This document shows positions 23,153-30,604 of a stretch of DNA of 34,561 bases, one piece after another. Source of the stretch: ZC4RG19 sp036279475 (lineage in GTDB: Bacteria > Actinomycetota > Acidimicrobiia > Acidimicrobiales > VFJN01); assembly GCA_036279475.1 (NCBI GenBank), contig DASUJB010000179.1, positions 1 to 34,561 on the forward strand. The letters run 5' to 3'. A program made the position numbers and the translations under genes. How positions within the stretch are numbered: the first letter of the stretch is position 1; the number at the start of each line of letters is the position of its first letter. Below the pieces are notes generated by a model. That model was not told the DNA's origin. It did not search any database and saw only the letters and a program-made list of their open reading frames with translations.

Positions 23153-24304
23153 TCAGGGATCGTGGAACAGCACGACGCTGGCCGTGAAGCTGTGGACGAA
23201 GCTGCGACGGTCCACGGGCCCGATCTCGCCGGCGCAGAACGTCCCGGCGACGGCGTCCGAGCGCAGGGCCTCGACCACGGCGCCGGCGTCGTGGTCGGGC
23301 ACGCCGAAGAGGCGCCGGCCCCGTCCGTTGCAGGTGAACAGCAGCGCCCCGTCGGCGAGGCCGGCGGTCGAGGCACGGGCCAGCCGGGCGCGGAGGTCCT
23401 CGTCGGCCGAGCCGGCGTCCCGCACCTGGAACTGCACCGTCGTCCCCACCGGCACGGGCTCGGTCACGACGAGGGAGCGCTCCTGGCGATGGACGCCCAC
23501 GAGGTTGCGGACCAGGAAGTCGCCCTGCCCGAAGCTCACCCGGTGCTCGTCGACGGCGATCCCCAGGTGGATGCCGGCCGCCAGGCGGGCGCGGTCGCCG
23601 GGCTCGGACGCCTCCACCAGCTCCTCGAGGCGGTCGAGCGCCGGTCGGCCCGCCAGCTCGACCAGCCGGTTCCGCACGGCGCCGGTCACGATCATCGGCT
23701 CGCCGACGGGGCGGCAACCCTGGGACACGACCAGCTCGGTGGCGTCGTCGGCGGGCAGCACGATGCCGACGCCGCCGTCGGTGACGACCTCGCCGTCGAG
23801 CACGAGGCGGTTGCTGCCGGGGCCACGAGCGGAGGCGGCGCCCCCCGCCACGACCACGGGGGGGTCGAGCTGGCCCAGGAGGGCCACGACGTCGTCCATC
23901 GGCAACGTGAGCGGGTCGGCCAGGAGGACCAGCCGCTCGCCGGGGCCGCAGGTGGCGGCGGACAGCCCGCCCAGGGCGGTGCCTGACGGCGTGCGGGCTG
24001 CCGTCACCCGCACGGGGCGGGGGCGCTCCGCCAGCCGGGCGGCCCACAGCACCAGGCCCGGCCCGTCCTCGACCTCCCGCTCGCCGCCGGCCACCGCCAC
24101 CCCGGTGGCACCCAGCAGGACGCCGGGCTCCAGCACGGCCCGGACGGTCGCGGCCACGTCGGGCACCGCCCTGACGTGGTGCGGCGTGACGAACAGCACC
24201 GCCAGCTCCGGTGCCCGCCCCAGCTGCTCCAGCACGCGACCGACGACCTCGCCGGTGGCCTCGGCGGCGTCGGGGTGGACCGAGAGGGCGGTGGCGAAGG
24301 GCAT
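23153..24304 (-). CDS. FIST-domain sensory protein
   Basis: A 383-residue protein with a FIST_N domain (about 1-200; strand-rich, AVLFVTPHH near the start and PVVVAGGAAS) followed by FIST_C (about 215-380) ending in DAVAGTFCAGEIGPV and FVHSFTASVVLF, the conserved GxxxxGEIGP(x) tail. FIST proteins bind small ligands, possibly amino acids, and usually feed signalling proteins. No kinase or cyclase domain is fused. It is the second gene after the DUF6941-like gene, 15 bp away, and opposite a TetR gene. The start is ATG 24304. Confidence 0.85.
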   Translation of the reverse strand: MPFATALSVHPDAAEATGEVVGRVLEQLGRAPELAVLFVTPHHVRAVPDVAATVRAVLEPGVLLGATGVAVAGGEREVEDGPGLVLWAARLAERPRPVRVTAARTPSGTALGGLSAATCGPGERLVLLADPLTLPMDDVVALLGQLDPPVVVAGGAASARGPGSNRLVLDGEVVTDGGVGIVLPADDATELVVSQGCRPVGEPMIVTGAVRNRLVELAGRPALDRLEELVEASEPGDRARLAAGIHLGIAVDEHRVSFGQGDFLVRNLVGVHRQERSLVVTEPVPVGTTVQFQVRDAGSADEDLRARLARASTAGLADGALLFTCNGRGRRLFGVPDHDAGAVVEALRSDAVAGTFCAGEIGPVDRRSFVHSFTASVVLFHDP

Positions 24305-24319
24305 GGGGGCGCCGCCGCC

Positions 24320-24712
24320 TCAGCCGGCCGGTCCCGGCACGAGCGTGTAGGGGACCACCGTCACGTGACCTCCGCCGATGCGGCAGTGGGCCTCGACCGT
24401 GCCGTAGTCGGCGAAGTCGACCTCGGCCCGCACCAGCCGGTAGGTGAACATGCCCGGCTCCACCTGGAGGGGTTGCACGTTGCGGGCCACCTGGCGACCG
24501 TCACGGAGGAAGCGCACCTCCAGCACGCCCTGGCCGCCCTCGTCGAGGCCGCAGCGGACCAGCACGACGAGGTGGGGAGCGACGGTGCACGGCGGCGGCT
24601 CCGGCGGGACGGCCGAGAAGTGCACGCCGCCCAGGTCGATGCGCACGGGTCCGCCCTCGAACGCCGGCTCCAGCCGGATGTCCTCGACGAACAGCGCCGC
24701 CACGATGTCCAT
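24320..24712 (-). CDS. Small beta-rich protein (DUF6941-like)
   Basis: A 130-residue protein predicted to be mainly beta strands, starting MDIVAALFVEDIRLE, with RIDLGGVHFS and a final strand pair GGGHVTVVPYTLV. The pattern resembles the DUF6941 beta-sandwich family of unknown function; the match is from memory and moderate. There is no signal peptide or membrane segment. The start ATG 24712 lies 6 nt after TAACGT, so it may be leaderless. It heads a two-gene unit with the FIST protein and is divergent from the TetR regulator, with 115 bp between. Confidence 0.72.
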   Translation of the reverse strand: MDIVAALFVEDIRLEPAFEGGPVRIDLGGVHFSAVPPEPPPCTVAPHLVVLVRCGLDEGGQGVLEVRFLRDGRQVARNVQPLQVEPGMFTYRLVRAEVDFADYGTVEAHCRIGGGHVTVVPYTLVPGPAG

Positions 24713-24718
24713 GACGGC

Positions 24719-24724
24719 ACGTTA
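24719..24724 (-). promoter_or_regulatory. Candidate -10 box (TAACGT)
   Basis: The minus-strand TAACGT is 6 nt before ATG 24712. It fits TANNNT spacing for a leaderless transcript of the DUF6941-like/FIST unit. Confidence 0.35.
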
Positions 24725-24814
24725 GAGCGCCCACGGCCAGGAGGCCGCGGGCTCCGGCCGTCCGGGCGGGGGCGTGGACGGGCGTGGCCCACGGGCGGCA
24801 CGCGGCCGGACCGG

Positions 24815-24820
24815 TAGCCT
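24815..24820 (+). promoter_or_regulatory. -10 box (TAGCCT) of leaderless tetR gene
   Basis: TAGCCT is followed by 7 nt and GTG 24828. There is no Shine-Dalgarno site. The divergent box at 24719-24724 is 90 bp away, so a TetR dimer could control both. Confidence 0.5.
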
Positions 24821-24827
24821 CCCGGTC

Positions 24828-25454
24828 GTGACGTACGAGGCAGAGGCGGGCTCGACCCGTGAGGCCATCCTGGTCGAGGCCCGTCGCTGCTTCGCCGAGC
24901 ACGGGTACGAGGGCACGTCGCTCAACGACATCGCCGCCGGTGTGGGCATCCGCCGGGCCAGCCTCCTACACCACTTCCCGTCGAAGGAGGCCGTCTACCA
25001 GAGGGTGTTCGAGCGTGACCTGGCCGACTGGGGCCAGCGCATCAACGCCTCGGTCGAGAACCCGCCACCCGGGCCCGAGGGCGAGGGCTGGACCCACGTC
25101 GACCGGGTGCTCACGGCCGCCGTGCGCTGGTTCTTCGAGAACCCCGAGTTCGTTCGCCTGGTGTGCTACGAGTCGCTGGCCGCGGGTAGCCACCTGGGCT
25201 TCGACCTGGGCGAGGCCATCCGCCCGTACTTCCAGCGGGCGGTCAACTACTTCGACCGGGAGATGGGGGCCGGGCGGCTGCGCAAGCACGATCCCGAGCA
25301 GCTCATCATCAGCGGCTACGGCGCCATCCTGAACTACTTCAGCGACGTGCACTTCATCCGGGGCCTGCTGGGCCGCGACCCCATGAGCGAAGAGGCCATC
25401 GAGACCCGCATCCAGGCCATCCGCGACTTCTTCCGCGCCGCCCTGGAGCCCTGA
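24828..25454 (+). CDS. TetR-family transcriptional regulator
   Basis: A 208-residue repressor-type protein. The N-terminal helix-turn-helix is clear: STREAILVEARRCFAEHGYEGTSLND, then IAAGVGIRRASLLHHFPSKEAVYQRVF. The C-terminal ligand-binding domain has aromatic-rich helices (RWFFENPEFVRLVCYES and IISGYGAILNYFSDVHF), suggesting a hydrophobic ligand such as an acyl-CoA. GTG 24828 is the start by its distance to TAGCCT. Likely targets are its own promoter and the divergent DUF6941-like/FIST unit; control of the acyl-CoA synthetase genes downstream is also possible. Confidence 0.93.
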   Translation: MTYEAEAGSTREAILVEARRCFAEHGYEGTSLNDIAAGVGIRRASLLHHFPSKEAVYQRVFERDLADWGQRINASVENPPPGPEGEGWTHVDRVLTAAVRWFFENPEFVRLVCYESLAAGSHLGFDLGEAIRPYFQRAVNYFDREMGAGRLRKHDPEQLIISGYGAILNYFSDVHFIRGLLGRDPMSEEAIETRIQAIRDFFRAALEP

Positions 25455-25494
25455 GCCCGCCGACACGGTGGTCGCCGGTGCCCACCCCGGCGCC

Positions 25495-25515
25495 GCGGCG
25501 AGAGGCTCTCGCCGC
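25495..25515. terminator. 9-bp hairpin after the tetR gene
   Basis: GCGGCGAGA, a GGC loop and TCTCGCCGC form a perfect 9-bp stem 40 nt after the tetR stop and 97 nt before the next gene. It is a good candidate for a terminator without a U tract. Confidence 0.45.
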
Positions 25516-25597
25516 CGAGCACGGCCACCCTGGCTGCCGCCGGTGGTGCACCCCCGCGTGGCGCGGGGCGGGTTCCGGGCGCCGCCCGGGCGCTCAC

Positions 25598-25603
25598 TAG
25601 GCT
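25598..25603 (+). promoter_or_regulatory. -10 box (TAGGCT) of leaderless acyl-CoA synthetase gene
   Basis: TAGGCT is followed by 8 nt and then ATG 25612, with no Shine-Dalgarno site. It gives the start of the two-gene synthetase unit. Confidence 0.5.
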
Positions 25604-25611
25604 GGCCCGCC

Positions 25612-26256
25612 ATGCCCACGCTCTCCGAGCTGCGGTCCAAGGAGCTGCTCCGCGGCTTCGGCGTGCCCTTCCCGGAGGAGCGCGTGGCGGCAACCGCGGA
25701 CGAGGCCGTCCGTGCCGCCCGGGACGTCGGCTACCCCGTCGTCGCCAAGCTGGGCGGCCCCGGCATCGCCCACAAGACCGAGCGGGGCCTGGTGCGGCTG
25801 GGCCTGGGCTCGGAGGCCCAGGTGCGGGAGGCGGCGGCGTCGCTGCTGGCAGCGGCCACGCCCGAGGACGGCGACGTGCACCTCCTGGTCGCCCCCCACC
25901 TGCGGGCCACGCGCGAGCTCATCGCCGGCCTCCACCACGACCCGCAGTTCGGCGCGACCGTGATGCTCGGCATCGGCGGTGTCCTGGCCGAGGCGGTGGC
26001 CGACGTGAGCTTCCGGCTGGTGCCGATCGCCCGGGTCGACGCCCTGGAGATGCTCGACGACTTGGCGCTGCAGGACCTGCTGGGCGCCTTCCGGGGGGAG
26101 CCCCCCGTCGACCGGGGCGCCGTGGCCGACGTGGCGGTCTCGCTGTCGGAGGCGGCCGTGCGGCGGCCCGAGGTCGCCGCGGTCGACCTCAACCCCCTCC
26201 TGGTGGTGGACGGTCGCCCGGTGGCGGTCGACGCCCTCGTCGAGGTGCGCCCGTGA
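25612..26256 (+). CDS. ADP-forming acyl-CoA synthetase, ATP-grasp (beta) subunit
   Basis: A 214-residue ATP-grasp protein of the acetate-CoA ligase (ADP-forming) beta type. It begins SELRSKELLRGFGVPFPEE, has the nucleotide-binding strand GYPVVAKLGGPGIAHKTERG, and ends with AAVDLNPLLVVDGRPVAVDALVEV, the usual metal-binding Asn and terminal strands. It would phosphorylate or dephosphorylate the His of the partner encoded next, coupling acyl-CoA hydrolysis to ADP phosphorylation or the reverse. Its stop overlaps the start of the alpha gene (GTGA). The acyl substrate is unknown. Confidence 0.88.
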   Translation: MPTLSELRSKELLRGFGVPFPEERVAATADEAVRAARDVGYPVVAKLGGPGIAHKTERGLVRLGLGSEAQVREAAASLLAAATPEDGDVHLLVAPHLRATRELIAGLHHDPQFGATVMLGIGGVLAEAVADVSFRLVPIARVDALEMLDDLALQDLLGAFRGEPPVDRGAVADVAVSLSEAAVRRPEVAAVDLNPLLVVDGRPVAVDALVEVRP

Positions 26257-27758
26257 CGGGTGGGGCGCGGCCGGCGCCCGCGCCGCCCCGCCTCGACCCC
26301 GCCCGGTTCCGGGCGCTGTTCGAGCCTCGGGGGGTGCTCGTCGCCGGTGCCTCCACGCATCCGGGGAAGTTCGGGTTCGTCAGCCTCCACAACATCCTCG
26401 CCTGCGGCTTCCGGGGTGAGGTGTTCGCCACCAACCGCGACGGCGCCGAGGTCCTCGGGGTGCGGTCGGTCGCCGACGTCGACGCCCTGCCCGACGGGCG
26501 GATCGACCTGGTGTTCGTGTGCACCCCGGCGGCCGCCAACCCCGACCTCCTGCGGGCCTGCGCCAAGAAGGGCGTCACGGCCGCCTTCGTTGCCACGGCC
26601 GGCTACGGCGAGGCCGGGGAGGCCGGCCGGGCCGCCGAGGCCGAGCTGGTGGCGCTGGCCGACGAGCTGGGCGTGCTCCTCGCCGGGCCCAACGGCCAGG
26701 GGGTGGTGTCCCCGCCGGCCCGGCTGTGCGCCCAGATCGTGGGCCCGTACCCACCGGCGGGCCACATCGGGATCGCCAGCCAGTCCGGCAACTTCGTCAG
26801 CTCGTTCGAGAACTACGCCCAGCTCACCGGGGTGGGGATCAGCCGGGCGGTGTCGGCCGGCAACGCCGCCGCGGTGGCCGTGCCCGACTACCTCGAGTAC
26901 TTCGCCGAGGACCCGGAGACCACCGTGGGGCTGGCCTACGTCGAGAGCGTGGGCGACGGCCGGGCCTTCGCCGAGCGCCTGGCGGCGGTGGCCGGGCGCA
27001 TGCCGGTGGTCGTGGTCAAGGGCGGGGCCTCCGTCGGCGGCCAGCGGGCGGCCGCCAGCCACACCGGCGCCCTGGCCAGCGACGACCGGGTGTTCGACGG
27101 TGCCATGCGCCAGGCCGGGGTCTCCCGGGCCCGCACGGTCGAGGAGGGCTACGAGCTGGCGGCGACCTTCGCCACCCAGCCGCTCCCTGCCGGCAACCGC
27201 GTCGTGGTGGTCACCACGGCCGGCGGCTGGGGGGTGGTCACGGCCGACGCCATCGCCGGCACCGACCTGGAGCTGGCCCCGCTGCCCCCGGACCTGGTGG
27301 CCGCCATCGATGCCGAGCTGCCGCCGCGGTGGAGCCGGGGCAACCCGGTGGACCTGGCGGGCGGTGAGACGCGCGACACCGTGCCCCGGGTGCTCGAGCT
27401 GGTGGCCGGCCACCCCGAGGTCGACGCCGTGCTCCTCCTCGGCCTGGGCATCCAGTCCAACCAGGCCCGCCTCATGCGCGAGGGACCGTTCTGGCCCGGG
27501 CACGGGCTCGAGCGCATCGTCGCTTTCCACGAGCGCCAGGACGCCCGGTACGCCGAGGCGGCCGCCGAGGCCAGCGCGTCCACCGGCAAGCCGGTGCTGG
27601 TGGCCACCGAGCTCGCCGTCACGTCGCCGGGCAACCCCGGCCCGGCGACGGTGCGGGCCACCGGCCGGCTGTGCTACCCGTCCGCCGACCGTGCCGTGGT
27701 GGCCCTCGACCACCTGTGGCGGCGGGCGCGGTGGCTCCGGCGCCGGAACCTGCCTTGA
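26253..27758 (+). CDS. ADP-forming acyl-CoA synthetase, CoA-binding (alpha) subunit
   Basis: A 501-residue protein with a CoA-binding Rossmann domain (GVLVAGASTHPGKFG, about 27-40) and two succinyl-CoA-synthetase-like domains. IASQSGNFVSSF and AASHTGALASDD are typical; His270 is the expected phosphohistidine. Between them GPNGQG replaces the commoner GPNCxG. Together with the beta subunit it interconverts acyl-CoA, ADP and phosphate with acid, ATP and CoA. The order beta then alpha, with separate genes, differs from the frequent fused form. The GTG at 26253 overlaps the beta stop. Confidence 0.9.
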   Translation: MTGGARPAPAPPRLDPARFRALFEPRGVLVAGASTHPGKFGFVSLHNILACGFRGEVFATNRDGAEVLGVRSVADVDALPDGRIDLVFVCTPAAANPDLLRACAKKGVTAAFVATAGYGEAGEAGRAAEAELVALADELGVLLAGPNGQGVVSPPARLCAQIVGPYPPAGHIGIASQSGNFVSSFENYAQLTGVGISRAVSAGNAAAVAVPDYLEYFAEDPETTVGLAYVESVGDGRAFAERLAAVAGRMPVVVVKGGASVGGQRAAASHTGALASDDRVFDGAMRQAGVSRARTVEEGYELAATFATQPLPAGNRVVVVTTAGGWGVVTADAIAGTDLELAPLPPDLVAAIDAELPPRWSRGNPVDLAGGETRDTVPRVLELVAGHPEVDAVLLLGLGIQSNQARLMREGPFWPGHGLERIVAFHERQDARYAEAAAEASASTGKPVLVATELAVTSPGNPGPATVRATGRLCYPSADRAVVALDHLWRRARWLRRRNLP

Positions 27759-29341
27759 CCGCCGGCCCCCCGGGGCCGGCCCGGCACGCGGCCCGCCCGC
27801 CGTCGCCCCCCCGGCCAGGGCGGAGCGGCCTCCGCCGGGCGCTCGTCCCCGTCGTCCTGGCGGTGGTGGCGGTCGGGGCGGCGTCGGGGGCGGTGGTGCT
27901 GGCACCCGGCCCGGCGTCGACCGCCCTCGGCGTCGAGCAGGTCGCCACCACCCCGGTGCTGTCGGCGCGCCGGGTGCCGGAGGTCGTCGCCGCCCCGGTG
28001 GCGGAGCGTCGCCTGGCGGCGGACCTCGACGCCTGGTTGGCGGGCTCGCCCGACCGCACGTGCCTGGTGGTGGCGTCGGGGGGGCGGGACCTGTTCCGTC
28101 ACAACCCCACCGTGCCCGTGACCGGGGCGTCGACCCACAAGCTGATGACCGCCACGGCCCTCCTGCTCGCCTACGGACCGGACCACACCTTCACCACCAC
28201 GGCGGTGGCCGCCGCGCCCCCGCGGGACGGCGTGGTGGAGGGCGACCTGTACGTCGTCGGCGGCGGGCCTGCCGACCTCGGCACGCCGGACTGGCCGGCG
28301 ATGGCCCCCGGCACCCGGCCACGGGTGGTGCACGACGTCGGCGGCCTGGTCGACGCCATCGCCGCCGCTGGCGTGACCAGGGTGGCAGGCAGCGTGGTGG
28401 GCGACGGCACGCGCTTCGACGACCAGCGGTACGAGCCGACCACGGCACGGCGGCTCATCGACCAGGACCAGGTGGGCCCGATCGGCGGGCTGATGGTCAA
28501 CGACGGCTTCGCCCGCTTCGGCCCCGAGCGCTCCAACGCCGGCACCGTCCCCGCCGTCGATCCCCCCGCCGACGCCGCCCGGGTCGTGACCGAGCGGCTG
28601 GCCGCCCGGGGCGTCGCCGTCGCCGGACCGCCGCGGTCCGGGCCCGCCCCGGCGGGGGCCACGACCGTCGCCACCCTCGACTCGCCCCCCCTGTCCCAGC
28701 TCGTGCGGGAGATGCTCACCACCAGCGACAACGAGGCGGCCGAGGCGGCGATCAAGGAGGTCGGCGTGGCGACCGGGGGTGGCGGGTCGTGGCCGGCCGG
28801 CGCGGCTGGCACGATGTCGCTCCTCGACCGGGCCGGGGTTCCGCTGGCGGGCGTGCGGGTGGTCGGCGGGAGCGGCCTGTCGATCGAGGAGCGGTTCACC
28901 TGCACGACGCTGGTCGACGTCCTCAGGCTGGAGGGCACGGGACCGGTGCTGCGCGCCGGCCTGCCCGTGGCCGGCGAGACGGGGACGCTGGCCGAGCGCT
29001 TCCGGGGCACCGACCTGGCCGGCCGCCTCCGGGCCAAGAGCGGCACCCTGCGCAACGTCGCCGCCCTGGCCGGCGAGGTCGACACCCGGCAGGGCGGCGA
29101 CCTGACGTTCGCCTACGTCGCCAACGTCCCCGACCCGGGCGAGGTCACGGCATCGGAGGTGGGCATGGACCGCATGGGGGAGATCCTCCGCGGCTACCCC
29201 CGGGGCATCGACCTGGCCTCCCTGGCCCCGGTGACCGCCCCGGAGGCCGGTGCCGGTCGGCCGGCCGGTGCCGGCGGGGCGGCCGGATCGGGTCCCCCCG
29301 CCCCTGGCACGGGCGGCGGGGCCGGCGGCGTGCCACCCTGA
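27755..29341 (+). CDS. dacB: PBP4-type D-Ala-D-Ala carboxypeptidase/endopeptidase (peptidase S13)
   Basis: A 528-residue penicillin-binding protein. A basic N-terminus and a membrane segment (RALVPVVLAVVAVGAASGAVVL, near 28-49) indicate an anchored or exported enzyme. The three active-site motifs are Ser126-Thr-His-Lys129, Ser324-Asp-Asn326 and Lys428-Ser-Gly430. A long domain lies between the first two, as in the S13 family. It trims or cleaves peptidoglycan stem peptides outside the membrane. The last 35 residues are Gly/Ala/Pro-rich. The start is uncertain: TTG 27755 overlaps the previous stop (TTGA); earlier frames would overlap the synthetase gene by more than 80 bp. Confidence 0.9.
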   Translation: MTAGPPGPARHAARPPSPPRPGRSGLRRALVPVVLAVVAVGAASGAVVLAPGPASTALGVEQVATTPVLSARRVPEVVAAPVAERRLAADLDAWLAGSPDRTCLVVASGGRDLFRHNPTVPVTGASTHKLMTATALLLAYGPDHTFTTTAVAAAPPRDGVVEGDLYVVGGGPADLGTPDWPAMAPGTRPRVVHDVGGLVDAIAAAGVTRVAGSVVGDGTRFDDQRYEPTTARRLIDQDQVGPIGGLMVNDGFARFGPERSNAGTVPAVDPPADAARVVTERLAARGVAVAGPPRSGPAPAGATTVATLDSPPLSQLVREMLTTSDNEAAEAAIKEVGVATGGGGSWPAGAAGTMSLLDRAGVPLAGVRVVGGSGLSIEERFTCTTLVDVLRLEGTGPVLRAGLPVAGETGTLAERFRGTDLAGRLRAKSGTLRNVAALAGEVDTRQGGDLTFAYVANVPDPGEVTASEVGMDRMGEILRGYPRGIDLASLAPVTAPEAGAGRPAGAGGAAGSGPPAPGTGGGAGGVPP

Positions 29342-29345
29342 CGGG

Positions 29346-29975
29346 GTGCCACCGTCGCCCATGTTCCCCCTGGGGTCGGTCCTCGTCCCGGGGATGATCC
29401 TCCCCCTCCACGTGTTCGAGCCCCGCTACCGGGCGCTGGTCCGCGACTGCCTCGCCGGCGACCGCGAGTTCGGCGTCGTCCTCATCGCCCGGGGGCCCGA
29501 GGTGGGCGGGGGCGACGTGCGCACCGACGTGGGCACCATGGCCCGCATCGTCCGGGCCGACCAGCTCCCCGACGGTCGCTTCGCCGTGGGAGCGGTGGGC
29601 ATGCGCCGCATCCGGGTCGACGCCTGGCTCGAGGACGACCCCTACCCCCGGGCCGAGCTGAGCGATTGGCCCGACCGCGAGGCGGGAGGGGGCGAGGCCG
29701 GGCGGGCGGCCGAGCTGGCCGGCGTGGTGGATCGCCTCCTGCGGCGGGTGGCCGCCCTGCGGGCCGAGCTGGGTGACCCGGCCCCGCCCCTGGACCTGTC
29801 CCTGGCGGGCGACCCCCTGGTGGCCAGCTACCAGGCCACCGCCATCGCCCCGCTGGGTCCCGCCGACCGCCAGGACCTCCTGGCCGCCCCGGGGGCGGTG
29901 GCCCGGCTCGAGGCCCTGGAGCGGCTGCTCGGCGAGCAGGTCGAGCTGCTGGCCGCCCGGTTGGGCGAGGGCTGA
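29346..29975 (+). CDS. LON substrate-binding-domain protein
   Basis: A 209-residue protein consisting of a stand-alone Lon N-terminal (PUA-like) domain: MFPLGSVLVPGMILPLHVFEPRYRALV, then EFGVVLIARG, DVGTMARIV and AVGAVGMRRIRVDAWLEDDPYPRAE. The C-terminal part is helical. Bacterial members have no protease domain, and their function is unknown. GTG 29346 is 4 nt after the dacB stop; ATG 29361 is an alternative that would start right at the conserved MFPLG. No good Shine-Dalgarno precedes either. Confidence 0.88.
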   Translation: MPPSPMFPLGSVLVPGMILPLHVFEPRYRALVRDCLAGDREFGVVLIARGPEVGGGDVRTDVGTMARIVRADQLPDGRFAVGAVGMRRIRVDAWLEDDPYPRAELSDWPDREAGGGEAGRAAELAGVVDRLLRRVAALRAELGDPAPPLDLSLAGDPLVASYQATAIAPLGPADRQDLLAAPGAVARLEALERLLGEQVELLAARLGEG

Positions 29976-29983
29976 CGGCGGCC

Positions 29984-30027
29984 GCACGCCGGCCGACCCC
30001 ATCACCGGCGGGGCGCGGCCGGCGTGC
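29984..30027 (+). terminator. 12-bp inverted repeat: terminator abutting the next promoter
   Basis: GCACGCCGGCCG (29984-29995) and CGGCCGGCGTGC (30016-30027) are perfect complements. Inside, CCCC and GGGG can extend the stem. It starts 8 nt after the LON-domain stop and its right arm touches the TACAAC box of the following gene, so it is a terminator, an operator, or both. Confidence 0.55.
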
Positions 30028-30033
30028 TACAAC
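30028..30033 (+). promoter_or_regulatory. Candidate -10 box (TACAAC)
   Basis: TACAAC lies 38 nt before the TTG at 30067, with AGGAG at 30053-30057 in between. Promoter of the small membrane-protein cassette and probably of the genes behind it. Confidence 0.4.
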
Positions 30034-30066
30034 CTTGCCCCGGAGCCTCGACAGGAGCAGCGTCGC

Positions 30067-30375
30067 TTGCCAGAGGAACAGTCGAAGTCGATGCCCGAGG
30101 TGGCCACCGAGCTGTGGGGCCTCACCAAGGGCTACGCCCGCCAGGAGACGGTCGACCCGCTCAAGGGGATCGGGCGCTACCTGGCGTACGGCGGGGCCGG
30201 CGCGCTGGTCGGCGCCGTGGGGGTGCTCCTGCTCATGCTGGCCGGCCTCCGGGCCCTGCAGACCGAGACGGGCTCGACCTTCCAGGGCAACCTGTCGTGG
30301 CTGCCGTACCTCATCGTGCTCGTCGTGGCCGCGGGCCTGGCCGCCGCCGCGGTGGCGCGCATCTCCCGCAAGTGA
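30067..30375 (+). CDS. Small two-TM membrane protein, actinobacterial holin-like family
   Basis: A 102-residue protein: an N-terminal amphipathic region (ATELWGLTKGYARQETVDPL), a first membrane helix (GGAGALVGAVGVLLLMLAGL), a short loop with Gln/Thr and a second helix (LPYLIVLVVAAGLAAAAV) before a basic tail. The layout matches the so-called phage-holin (superfamily III, DUF1469-like) membrane proteins common on actinobacterial chromosomes, which are not phage genes. Function unknown. TTG 30067 is preferred for its AGGAG site 9 nt upstream; ATG 30091 is the alternative. Confidence 0.75.
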   Translation: MPEEQSKSMPEVATELWGLTKGYARQETVDPLKGIGRYLAYGGAGALVGAVGVLLLMLAGLRALQTETGSTFQGNLSWLPYLIVLVVAAGLAAAAVARISRK

Positions 30376-30384
30376 GCAGGTGAC

Positions 30385-30603
30385 ATGGCCGCCCAGACCC
30401 CCCACGACCGCATCACCCGCGACGACCTCGAGAGCAAGCTCCGCGAGCTCGAGGGCGAGGCCCAGAGCCAGGTCGAGTCGGTTCGCCCCACGCTGATCGC
30501 CGTCGGTGCCGGTGCCGTGGCACTGCTCCTGCTGACCGCCTTCCTGCTGGGCACCCGCAAGGGGCGCAAGCGCAGCACCGTCGTCGAGATCCGCCGGGTC
30601 TGA
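30385..30603 (+). CDS. Small single-pass membrane protein with basic tail
   Basis: A 72-residue protein: charged N-terminal helix (RDDLESKLRELEGEAQSQV), one membrane helix (LIAVGAGAVALLLLTAFLLG) and a very basic end, RKGRKRSTVVEIRRV. It looks like one of the conserved small proteins accompanying the holin-like gene in actinobacteria; no function is known to me. ATG 30385 lies 9 bp after the previous stop with GCAGGTGAC just before. It could partner the holin-like protein in the membrane. Confidence 0.75.
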   Translation: MAAQTPHDRITRDDLESKLRELEGEAQSQVESVRPTLIAVGAGAVALLLLTAFLLGTRKGRKRSTVVEIRRV

Positions 30604-30604
30604 G

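Noticed and set aside
21448..23187. Plus-strand frame of about 580 codons opposite transketolase
   Set aside because: Transketolase is unambiguous on the minus strand and the opposite product has no recognisable feature.
26260..29397. Plus-strand frame of 1045 codons across the synthetase and carboxypeptidase genes
   Set aside because: Pro/Arg/Ser-rich low-complexity translation in the wrong frame; both genes in the other frames carry active-site motifs.
30067..30375. Prophage remnant because of the holin-like gene
   Set aside because: No endolysin, integrase, capsid or tail gene is nearby, and such holin-like proteins are ordinary chromosomal membrane proteins in actinobacteria.
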